From Galactobacter sp. (GTDB lineage: Bacteria; Actinomycetota; Actinomycetes; Actinomycetales; Micrococcaceae): a stretch of DNA of 20,941 bases. Shown here in pieces: positions 1-6,637 of the stretch. The first letter of the stretch is position 1. Each line of letters begins with the position of its first letter. Made by a program: the position numbers and the translations under genes. The notes beneath the pieces were generated by a model. It had not been told where the DNA came from, made no database searches, and worked only from the letters and a program-made list of their open reading frames with translations. Location of the stretch: the NCBI RefSeq assembly GCF_022712295.1, contig NZ_JALAGT010000002.1:1-20941 (forward strand), written 5' to 3'.

Positions 1-66
1 CCCGAACGCACCACGTACGCCTTCGCGGACGCACTCAACTTCCTCAAGCGGACCCTCTCCGCCTGA
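1..66 (+). CDS. C-terminal fragment of an unidentified protein
   Basis: An open frame runs from the window edge to a TGA at 64-66 and encodes the last 21 residues of a protein, ending in NFLKRTLSA. The codons have the G/C-rich third positions of the neighbouring genes, so this is probably a real gene end. It stops 40 nt before the quercetinase start on the same strand, so the two could be cotranscribed. The fragment is too short to assign a family. Confidence 0.55.
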   Translation, partial: PERTTYAFADALNFLKRTLSA

Positions 67-106
67 AAACACCACCTTCACAGCCATCAAACGCAGGAGA
101 AACCCC

Positions 107-1198
107 ATGCACGCACCCCAGGGCCTCGACCTCGAGGCGATGCACGCCGCTGCGCCCCTCATCAACGAGCTCCCCGGCGAGCCCCTCCCCTACTACGTCG
201 CCAACGGTGAAGGCATCCGCCGCGAGGTGGACGGCCAGCTCTACACGATCATCGCCCGCGGTTCCGACACCGGCGGCATCTTCGACGCGGCGTGGGTCCT
301 GGCCCCGCGCGGTGCTCTGACCCCCTGGCACCGCCTCCCCGAGCACCAGCGCTCCTACTATGTGGCCGACGGTTCCGTTCAGGTCTGGCTGCCCGAGGGC
401 ACCCATGTGGTCACCGCGGGCGGCTCCGTGCACGTGCCCCAGGGCACCCCGTTCGCCTACCGCGCGCTGTCGCACATGACCAAGTTGCTGATGTTCTCGG
501 CCGACGCAGGCGCCCTGGACGCCATCCTGGAGAACGGCGAGGCCACCGATGCCCACGTCTACCCGGCCAAGGGCGGCACCGGCCGCCTGGTTCTGCCTGC
601 CGGCGTGAGCGCCGAGGAACTGGCGCTACCGGACGATGCCATCGGCGGTGGCCTGGCGCCCCTGGCAGACACTCGCGAGTTCGACGAACTTCCGGAGGGC
701 ACTGAGGCCTACATCCTCAACTCCGGCCACGGCGACAACCGCGCCTGGCCCGAGACCATCAACTCCTACGTGGCGCGCCCGCGGAACACGGACCGCCGCT
801 ACTTCATGGTGGATTCCCTGGGCGGCCAGCAGCCCTACATCATCCGCCACTTCCACTCCCTGCACACGGAGAACTTCATCTGCCTCTCCGGCCGCATCTG
901 GATCCACGCCAACGGCCAGGAGGTGTTGCTGACCGAGGGCGACTTCCTGCACGCCCCCGCCGGCACCATCCACTCCTTCTGCATGGCCACGCACAACACG
1001 CGCATGCTGGGCCTGCTCACCGGAGACATCTTCGAGCCGTTCTTCGACGTCACCTCGCAGCCGGCCAACGGCGACCTGGTCTACACCGAGGGCCTCATCG
1101 ACCCGGCCACCATCCCGGCCGCCATGATGGCGCACCCGGAGCTGGATGTGACCGTGGTGGGCCCACCGCCTGCACGGGAGCGCGCACTGGGCATCTGA
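107..1198 (+). CDS. bicupin quercetin 2,3-dioxygenase-like protein
   Basis: This 363-residue protein has two cupin domains (about 45-130 and 225-310), the architecture of Bacillus YxaG-type quercetin 2,3-dioxygenases. Those cytosolic enzymes open the flavonol ring with O2 and release CO. The C-terminal cupin carries the full metal set in the HxHx4E...H pattern: H248, H250, E255 and H289, with the following Gly at 262. At equivalent N-terminal positions only H75 and G89 remain; the other ligands are L77, R82 and F116. One active site is therefore expected, whereas in YxaG both cupins bind metal. The start is supported by GCAGGAG about 8 nt upstream of ATG 107. A hairpin follows the stop and a LysR gene lies downstream. 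Substrate identity is inferred from family resemblance; a pirin-like or other dicupin oxygenase is the main alternative. Confidence 0.78.
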   Translation: MHAPQGLDLEAMHAAAPLINELPGEPLPYYVANGEGIRREVDGQLYTIIARGSDTGGIFDAAWVLAPRGALTPWHRLPEHQRSYYVADGSVQVWLPEGTHVVTAGGSVHVPQGTPFAYRALSHMTKLLMFSADAGALDAILENGEATDAHVYPAKGGTGRLVLPAGVSAEELALPDDAIGGGLAPLADTREFDELPEGTEAYILNSGHGDNRAWPETINSYVARPRNTDRRYFMVDSLGGQQPYIIRHFHSLHTENFICLSGRIWIHANGQEVLLTEGDFLHAPAGTIHSFCMATHNTRMLGLLTGDIFEPFFDVTSQPANGDLVYTEGLIDPATIPAAMMAHPELDVTVVGPPPARERALGI

Positions 1199-1205
1199 CG
1201 CCCCA

Positions 1206-1222
1206 ACCGGCCGTAGGCCGGT
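1206..1222. terminator. short perfect hairpin after the quercetinase gene
   Basis: ACCGGCC and GGCCGGT form a perfect 7-bp stem around a GTA loop, starting 7 nt after the quercetinase stop codon. There is no U-tract. It could act with the larger hairpin just downstream as a terminator. Confidence 0.4.
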
Positions 1223-1226
1223 CCTA

Positions 1227-1282
1227 TGCCCGACGCCGGGTGGTCCCGTTTCGCACGAATCGGGACCACCCGTCGTCGGGCA
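1227..1282. terminator. long near-perfect hairpin between quercetinase and LysR genes
   Basis: Positions 1227-1248 pair with 1261-1282 over 22 bp with a single mismatch (C1236 against T1273). After one T-T mismatch the stem continues for 3 bp to a 4-nt loop at 1253-1256. It begins 28 nt after the quercetinase stop and ends 30 nt before the LysR start. There is no T-run after it, as is common for actinobacterial terminators. A termination role is likely, but the same DNA could hold the lysR promoter or operator. Confidence 0.55.
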
Positions 1283-1312
1283 TTGCGCACCTGCGGTGGC
1301 AGGATGGGGCCC

Positions 1313-2185
1313 ATGGCCACCGTCCACCAGCTGCGCTGCTTCCTCGCCGTGGCCCGCGAGCGTCATTTCACGCGTGCTGCGGAGACCCTCGGAGTCTCCC
1401 CGTCCTCGCTGTCGGAGACCGTGGCGACGCTGGAGAAGCTCGTGGGGCGGCGCCTCCTGGAACGCAGCCCACGCTCGGTCACGCTGACCGACGCCGGGGC
1501 GGAGCTGCTGCCGCTTGCCTCCCGCACCGTGAACAGCATGGATCGCGTTGAGGACTGGATCCGTGGCGGCAGCACTCCCACGTTGAAGGTGGGGGTCTCC
1601 GTTCCGAGCGAAGAGGTGGACACCGCGCTGCGTCTGGCCGCCGAGCGTTTCCCGCAGGTGCACTGGAGTCCACAGCGCGTGGGCCTTGGCGACTGGGCTG
1701 GGCTCGTGGCCGGGGGGCGGCTGGACTGCGCCTTCGTCGCGGAACCCGATGTCCCGGCCGCCTCAGAACTGGAGGCCGAGGCGTACGGCACGGAAGAGGC
1801 CGTCTTGCTGGTGGCCTCGGGGCACCCGTTGGCCGCACGGACCGAGGGAGTCCGCCTGGCCGAGCTGGGCGACGAGACCTTCGTGACCACCACCGACAAC
1901 GACGGGGCCCGACGCTGGCTCGCCCCGATCGAAGCCGCCTTGGGCAGGCATCCGTACACGCTTCGCTCGGCCCGCAGCTTCGAGGAGGTCGTGGAGACCG
2001 TGCGGGTGGGACAGGCCGTGAACCTGGCAGGCACCGCCATCCGGGAGAACGTGGTGCCGCGCGGACTCGCATTCATCCCGCTGCTGGACGCGCCCAAGAT
2101 CGTGCACCGACTCTATTGGCGAGTGGGGGAACGTTCACCGTTGATCGCCGGCCTGCTGGAGATCGCGCAGGACTCCGCTCGATGA
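1313..2185 (+). CDS. LysR-family transcriptional regulator
   Basis: This 290-residue protein begins with a typical LysR winged helix-turn-helix (MATVHQLRCFLAV, then FTRAAETLGVSPSSLSETVATLE at about residues 18-40). A periplasmic-binding-like effector domain follows at about residues 85-285. ATG 1313 is preferred because it places the HTH at the usual distance from the N-terminus and is preceded by AGGATGGGG; ATG 1304 is in frame but adds only three residues. Its stop overlaps the azlC start in ATGA (2182-2185), so the regulator is translated with the exporter genes. It most likely controls azlCD, and could also act on the upstream quercetinase gene. The effector is unknown. Confidence 0.88.
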   Translation: MATVHQLRCFLAVARERHFTRAAETLGVSPSSLSETVATLEKLVGRRLLERSPRSVTLTDAGAELLPLASRTVNSMDRVEDWIRGGSTPTLKVGVSVPSEEVDTALRLAAERFPQVHWSPQRVGLGDWAGLVAGGRLDCAFVAEPDVPAASELEAEAYGTEEAVLLVASGHPLAARTEGVRLAELGDETFVTTTDNDGARRWLAPIEAALGRHPYTLRSARSFEEVVETVRVGQAVNLAGTAIRENVVPRGLAFIPLLDAPKIVHRLYWRVGERSPLIAGLLEIAQDSAR

Positions 2186-2886
2186 GTGCTCCTCGAGACC
2201 CTGCGTGGCAGGGCGAGGTCGCGGCCGGCCGGCGCACCGTTCTCCCGGCGATTCTGGCGGTGGTGCCCCTGGGTCTGGCGCTCGGCGTGCTCGTGGTGCA
2301 GTCCGGGCTGCACTGGTGGTGGGCACCGGTCCTCGCCGCGGTGGTCTTCGCCGGCTCCATGGAGTTCTTGCTGGTGGGGTTGCTGGCGGCCGCCGCACCA
2401 CTGTGCCAGATCGCGTTGAGCACCTTGCTGGTCAACTTCCGCCACGTGTTCTATGCCCTCACGTTCCCGCTTCAGCAGGTCAAGGGGCGCTGGTGGAAGG
2501 CCTACAGCACCTTCGCCCTGACGGATGAGTCCTACGCGCTGACCGCGAACCCTGCCTCCTCCGGCTGGTCACGAACGCGGATCATCACGATCCAGGCCGG
2601 CTTCCACCTTGGCTGGGTCACCGCGGTAACGGTGGGTGCGGCTCTCGGCACGTTGATCCCGCCTCAGGTGGTTGGCCTCGACTTCGCCGTGACCGCGTTG
2701 TTCCTGGTGCTGGGAATGGAGGCGTACAAGGTCAAGCGATCCCTCCCCGCTCCTGCGCTGGCGCTGGGGTGCGCGCTGGTGGCCGCGTTGATCTCGCGGC
2801 AGAACATGCTGCTCATCGCCTTCGCCCTGTTCATCGTGGCTCTGGTGGTCTCCTACTGGGTCCGCGACAGGAGGGAGAATGCCTGA
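2182..2886 (+). CDS. azlC: AzlC-family branched-chain amino acid exporter, large subunit
   Basis: This 234-residue polytopic membrane protein matches AzlC/YgaZ/BrnF, the large subunit of two-component exporters for branched-chain amino acids and related substrates. Family hallmarks are FAGSMEFL at 56-63, NFRHVFYAL at 85-93 and TDESYAL at 114-120. Hydrophobic segments lie near 20-40, 47-72, 136-158, 165-182, 189-204 and 208-226. The start is set by the ATGA overlap with the LysR stop. The 3' end overlaps azlD by 8 nt, as expected for subunits made in a fixed ratio. Corynebacterium BrnFE is controlled by Lrp; here a LysR gene occupies the regulator position. The exact substrate cannot be read from the sequence. 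Confidence 0.92.
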   Translation: MSAPRDPAWQGEVAAGRRTVLPAILAVVPLGLALGVLVVQSGLHWWWAPVLAAVVFAGSMEFLLVGLLAAAAPLCQIALSTLLVNFRHVFYALTFPLQQVKGRWWKAYSTFALTDESYALTANPASSGWSRTRIITIQAGFHLGWVTAVTVGAALGTLIPPQVVGLDFAVTALFLVLGMEAYKVKRSLPAPALALGCALVAALISRQNMLLIAFALFIVALVVSYWVRDRRENA

Positions 2887-3208
2887 CTGGCTATATGTCC
2901 TTTGTGGCATTCTTGTGTCGGCCGGCATCACCTGGGCCCTTCGCGCGGCACCATTCGCCGCGCTGGCGCCCCTGCGCAAGAGCAAGCTGCTTGAGTACCT
3001 CGGTGAGCACATGCCCGTCGGCATCATGTTCATCCTGGCCTTCTACACGTTGAAGGACACCGACGTCACCAGTCTGGGCGCAGCCGGGCCCGTCTGCCTT
3101 GCTCTGGCCGTGACGGTTGCGCTTCACCTCTGGCGGGGCAACATGATGCTGAGCATTTTCGGCGGGACGGGCGTGTACGTGGTGTTGGCATCGGTCATCG
3201 CCGCCTGA
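2879..3208 (+). CDS. azlD: AzlD-family branched-chain amino acid exporter, small subunit
   Basis: This 109-residue protein has about four hydrophobic helices and fits the AzlD/YgaH/BrnE small subunit in length and pattern. The conserved RAAPFAAL near residues 22-29 and a short basic loop with LRKSKLLEYLGEHMP at about 32-46 are typical. Its ATG at 2879 lies inside the end of azlC, with GGAGGGAGA-like purines just upstream. It should form the export complex with AzlC in the cytoplasmic membrane. The following 217 nt up to the next gene have no clear terminator, only weak short inverted repeats. Confidence 0.92.
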   Translation: MPDWLYVLCGILVSAGITWALRAAPFAALAPLRKSKLLEYLGEHMPVGIMFILAFYTLKDTDVTSLGAAGPVCLALAVTVALHLWRGNMMLSIFGGTGVYVVLASVIAA

Positions 3209-3425
3209 GCGACGTCGGGGGTGCTTTGCCGATGTGATCCGAGGCCCTGCGACACGGAATGGGCCCGCCGGAATGGACATGCACGGTCAAACGGCGGCGA
3301 ACCCGAAAAGCCGGCATTCTGCTCTTCATCTCCTCGATTCTCAAGGGGGATGCATTCTGCCTCCACGGCTACTACGTTGGCTGGATCGAACGCAGTACAC
3401 CCGAGCAAACCAGCAGGAGTGAGAC

Positions 3426-4349
3426 ATGAGTTCACGCATCCCCTCGGCTTCGGCCTCAGCAGCTGCAGTCCGCCCCCAGGATCCCCGGAGCGCACATCCA
3501 CGGATCAGCCCACCTGAGCAGATCCAGAACGAGCCAGGCAGTGACCGCGATCTCGAGCCGCAAGCGGACCGCGGTGAGGACCTTCGTCAGGGCCTCGGCC
3601 GCCTCCAGGGCCGGAAGGCCTTGATCACCGGCGCGGATTCCGGCATCGGCGCCGCCGTGGCCCTGGCCTTCGCCAGGGAAGGCGCCCAGGTGGCGCTGGC
3701 ACATCTGCCCGAGGAGGCCGAGGACGCCTCCGACATCAAGGACATCATCGAATCCGATGGCGGAACCGTCCACCTGCTCCCCGGGGATCTGACGGATCGT
3801 GAATACTGTCGCGACCTCGTCCCCCGTGCCGTGGAACTACTGGGCGGCCTCGACATCCTCGTCAACAACGCGGGGAGGCAGATCTCGCTCGACGACATCG
3901 CCCAACTCGAGGACGACCAGGTGGAGCACACGTTCCACGCCAATATCCTGGCCATGTTCACCCTCTGTCGAGAGGCCACGGCCCACCTGGAACCCGGCGG
4001 CTGCATCATCAACACCACCTCCATCCAGGCATATTCCCCCTCGGCACACCTGCTGGACTACGCCTCGACCAAGGCCGCGATCAACAACTTCTCCAAGGGT
4101 CTGGCGCAGCAGCTGGGGCCCAAGGGCATCCGCGTCAACGCAGTGGCCCCCGGCCCCATCTGGACTCCTCTGCAGCCTTCCCACGGGCAGCCCCAGGAGG
4201 CACTCCCGGAGTTCGGCAAGAACACGTGGCTCGGCAGGGCGGGCCAGCCAGTCGAGGTGGCTCCGGCCTACGTCTTCCTGGCCTCGGACGAAGCCACCTA
4301 CATCACGGGCTCCACGATCCACGTCAACGGCGGCCAAACCTCACCGTGA
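3426..4349 (+). CDS. short-chain dehydrogenase/reductase (GSP39/YghA-like)
   Basis: This 307-residue oxidoreductase has a complete classical SDR core: the nucleotide-binding TGADSGIG at 68-75, NNAG at 147-150, N173, and catalytic S199, Y212 and K216 (YASTK). A hydrophilic extension of about 55 residues precedes the Rossmann fold. That extension (DPRSAHPRISPPEQIQNEPG region) and the length match the Bacillus general stress protein 39 and E. coli YghA group, which reduce aldehydes or oxidise alcohols with NAD(P). Start ATG 3426 has CAGGAGTGAG about 6 nt upstream. The 217-nt gap before it probably contains its promoter, but I see no convincing sigma-factor boxes. The MFS gene begins 56 nt after the stop and is likely cotranscribed. 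The physiological substrate is unknown. Confidence 0.88.
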   Translation: MSSRIPSASASAAAVRPQDPRSAHPRISPPEQIQNEPGSDRDLEPQADRGEDLRQGLGRLQGRKALITGADSGIGAAVALAFAREGAQVALAHLPEEAEDASDIKDIIESDGGTVHLLPGDLTDREYCRDLVPRAVELLGGLDILVNNAGRQISLDDIAQLEDDQVEHTFHANILAMFTLCREATAHLEPGGCIINTTSIQAYSPSAHLLDYASTKAAINNFSKGLAQQLGPKGIRVNAVAPGPIWTPLQPSHGQPQEALPEFGKNTWLGRAGQPVEVAPAYVFLASDEATYITGSTIHVNGGQTSP

Positions 4350-4405
4350 CCCTTCCGAACAGCGACAGGTAGTTCGAATCCGGTAATTGTGAAGGGAAGT
4401 GCGTC

Positions 4406-5857
4406 ATGACCAGAGAACTCAAGACCATCGAGACCGACGTCCCGGCACGCCTGGACCGCCTGCCGTGGGCACGGTGGCACTGGAGGGTGCTGATCGGCCT
4501 GGGCACCGTCTGGATCCTGGACGGTCTCGAGGTCACCGTGGTCGGCAACATCACCACCCGGCTGACCGAGTCCGGCAGCGGTATCGACATCACACAGACC
4601 GAGGTCTCCGGCACCGCAGCGGCCCTGTACGTGCTCGGCGCATGTATAGGTGCCCTGGTGTTCGGCCACCTGACGGACCGCCTGGGCCGCAAGAAGCTGT
4701 TCATGATCACACTCGCCGTGTACCTGGGCGCCACCGCACTGACCGGGCTGACCACCGAGGCCTGGATGTTCTTCGCCCTCCGCTTCATCACCGGTGCGGG
4801 GATCGGAGGGGAGTATGCCGCCATCAACTCGGCCGTGGACGAGCTCATCCCGGCCAAGTACCGCGGACGGGTCGACATCGTCATCAACGGCACCTACTGG
4901 CTCGGTGCCGTTGGTGGCTCGCTGCTCTCGCTCGTGGCCCTGAATGAGAACCTGTTCCCCGGAGACGTCGGCTGGAGGCTGACCTTCGCCCTCGGGCTGG
5001 TCCTTGGCCTGCTGATCCTGTTGGTGAGACGGACCATTCCCGAGAGTCCTCGTTGGTTGTTCATCCACGGGCACGAGGACCAGGCCGATCAAGTGGTCAA
5101 GGAGATCGAGGAGAAGGTCAGCAGAGAGAGCGGGAAGGAACTGACGGAGGTCTCCTCCAAGATCAAGATCAAGCAACGCCACGCGATCGGCTTCGGGGAA
5201 ATCGCCCGCACCATCTTCACCACCTACCCCAAGCGGGCCACGCTCGGTTTCGCCCTGTTCATCGGCCAGGCATTCCTCTACAACGCGATCACGTTCGGCT
5301 ACGCCACGATCCTGTCCACGTTCTTCGGAGTGGCATCGGGTCAAACCGGCTACTACTACGCAGTCATCGCCGCGTTCAATTTCCTGGGGCCGCTGTTGCT
5401 GTCCCCGTTGTTCGACACGTGGGGGCGCAAGCCCATGATCTCGGGGACCTACATCCTCTCCGGTTGCCTCCTCCTAGCCACGGCTGCCCTGTTCAATGCG
5501 GGCGCGCTGACCGCCGTCACGATGACGGCGTGTTGGGCCGCGGTCCTCTTCTTCGCCTCCACGGGTGCCAGTTCCGCTTACCTGACCGTCTCCGAGGTGT
5601 TCCCGATGGAAACCCGGGCGCTGGCGATCGCCTTCTTCTACGCACTCGGAACCGCTGCCGGCGGTATCAGCGGCCCGCTGCTGTTCTCCAAGATGGTGGA
5701 GACCGGGCATACGGGAGACACCGCCCTGGCTTTCATCATCGGAGCGGTGTTGATGATCGCGGCCGGTGGTATCGCGTTGCTCTTCGGCGTGAAGGCCGAG
5801 CGGAAGTCCCTCGAGGACGTGGCGGCTCCGCTGACGCAGGAGAAACCCACCGTCTGA
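4406..5857 (+). CDS. MFS metabolite:proton symporter
   Basis: This 483-residue major facilitator has about 12 helices in two halves. It shows the loop 2-3 motif GHLTDRLGRKK (87-97), RFITGAGIGGEY (126-137), the sugar-porter-like PESPRWL (212-218) and the second-half FDTWGRKP (336-343). TM1 contains D39 and E42 (LDGLE), acidic residues typical of proton-coupled metabolite and aromatic acid symporters. A charged cytoplasmic loop of about 60 residues separates the halves. Start ATG 4406 is preceded by GAAGGGAAG. It follows the SDR gene closely, so transporter and oxidoreductase may serve one substrate. The gene converges with the DinB-like gene after 12 nt. Substrate could be a sugar, polyol or organic acid; the sequence alone does not decide. 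Confidence 0.88.
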   Translation: MTRELKTIETDVPARLDRLPWARWHWRVLIGLGTVWILDGLEVTVVGNITTRLTESGSGIDITQTEVSGTAAALYVLGACIGALVFGHLTDRLGRKKLFMITLAVYLGATALTGLTTEAWMFFALRFITGAGIGGEYAAINSAVDELIPAKYRGRVDIVINGTYWLGAVGGSLLSLVALNENLFPGDVGWRLTFALGLVLGLLILLVRRTIPESPRWLFIHGHEDQADQVVKEIEEKVSRESGKELTEVSSKIKIKQRHAIGFGEIARTIFTTYPKRATLGFALFIGQAFLYNAITFGYATILSTFFGVASGQTGYYYAVIAAFNFLGPLLLSPLFDTWGRKPMISGTYILSGCLLLATAALFNAGALTAVTMTACWAAVLFFASTGASSAYLTVSEVFPMETRALAIAFFYALGTAAGGISGPLLFSKMVETGHTGDTALAFIIGAVLMIAAGGIALLFGVKAERKSLEDVAAPLTQEKPTV

Positions 5858-5869
5858 GCGAAAGGTGGG

Positions 5870-6445
5870 TCAGGCGCGCTTGCCCACCACGTCCCAGACG
5901 TGGTGCTCCACGTCGTGGCCCATGTACTGCCACAACGTGAAGACCGTGAACGGGGCCCCGTCTCCACGACGACCGGTACGCTCCAGCTGTTCCGGGGTCA
6001 GGGCGTCGAGGAAGGCCTCCGTCTCCTCCGCGGCCCTTCGCAGATCTTGGGCCAGTGCCTGAGGATCCGTGGCCCAGTCGCGCCGCACCACGTTGGCGCC
6101 GTCACCGTCCCAGTTGAAGAATTCCGGGTCGTGACGCTGCACCATCATCGACGCGCGGATCCGCAGCAACCGGATCATGTCCCGAACGTGGGAACCGTAC
6201 TCCAGCGCGGACCAGGTGTGGTCGTCGGGCCGAGCAGAAGACGCGGTGGCAGTGACCAGGTCGGGCCATACGGCCACATTCCTGTCCCAGGCCTCACGCA
6301 GCGAATCGACATCCGGCCACTGATTCCAGCCGCACTCCGGGCAACCGGTGTTCAGGACGAAGGTCCAGTCCCTGGTCTCCGCCGGAACGGGCTCGGGATC
6401 GTCGACAGGACGGGGAATCGGGGTGGAGGATACATCGTCGCTCAT
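5870..6445 (-). CDS. DinB-fold putative metal-dependent enzyme
   Basis: This 191-residue protein resembles the actinobacterial DinB/YfiT-like four-helix-bundle family, whose members are metal-dependent and include thiol-dependent transferases and isomerases. Candidate metal ligands are H86 (EYGSHVRD) and the H177/H181 pair in MGHDVEHHVWD. An N-terminal DWTFVLNTGCPECGW (26-40) with C35 and C38 is the hallmark of one DinB subgroup. The protein has no membrane segment and is probably cytosolic. A link to mycothiol chemistry is plausible in an actinobacterium but unproven. The start at 6445 has only a weak GGGTTGGG upstream. It is divergent from the MMPL gene across a 192-nt regulatory gap and converges with the MFS gene. 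Confidence 0.75.
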   Translation of the reverse strand: MSDDVSSTPIPRPVDDPEPVPAETRDWTFVLNTGCPECGWNQWPDVDSLREAWDRNVAVWPDLVTATASSARPDDHTWSALEYGSHVRDMIRLLRIRASMMVQRHDPEFFNWDGDGANVVRRDWATDPQALAQDLRRAAEETEAFLDALTPEQLERTGRRGDGAPFTVFTLWQYMGHDVEHHVWDVVGKRA

Positions 6446-6503
6446 GACCCAACCCTAGATCAACCTGTGGTTCGGATCACCATCCTTCGCGTCGCATGCG
6501 TAG

Positions 6504-6513
6504 CACCTAGGTG
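6504..6513. promoter_or_regulatory. perfect palindrome CACCTAGGTG in the divergent DinB-like/MMPL gap
   Basis: CACCTAGGTG is a perfect 10-bp palindrome about 60 nt upstream of the DinB-like start. It is followed by TGTGTAACATGTGTTTCAA, which includes a TAACAT that could be a -10 toward the MMPL gene and, on the other strand, a TTGAAA resembling a -35. A protein-binding site is possible; a short palindrome alone is weak evidence. Confidence 0.3.
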
Positions 6514-6540
6514 TGTAACATGTGTTTCAAAAGTCCGTGC

Positions 6541-6563
6541 CCTTGATGCGTCGACGCTCAAGG
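6541..6563. promoter_or_regulatory. candidate TetR operator upstream of the MMPL gene
   Basis: The left arm CCTTGA-T-GCGTC and right arm GACGC-TCAAGG form an 11-bp inverted repeat with no spacer and one bulged T (6547). It lies 75 bp before the MMPL start and downstream of a possible -10 (TAACAT, 6516-6521), where a repressor would block transcription. The natural ligand would be the TetR protein encoded at the end of the same operon; this is inferred from position and symmetry. Confidence 0.5.
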
Positions 6564-6637
6564 CTCCGCGGGCTTTCTCGTCGTCTCGGGCCCATCTGGG
6601 GTCCACTGCATCCGTCCGTAACCAACCCGGAGGACTC

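Noticed and set aside
3314..3360. Direct repeat GCATTCTGC at 3314-3322 and 3352-3360 upstream of the SDR gene
   Set aside because: It is only 9 nt with no dyad symmetry or promoter spacing; too weak to call a regulatory site.
5900..6637. Upstream extension of the MMPL gene by 246 codons
   Set aside because: The extension runs antisense to the DinB-like gene and across the operator; CGGAGGA before ATG 6638 marks the true start.
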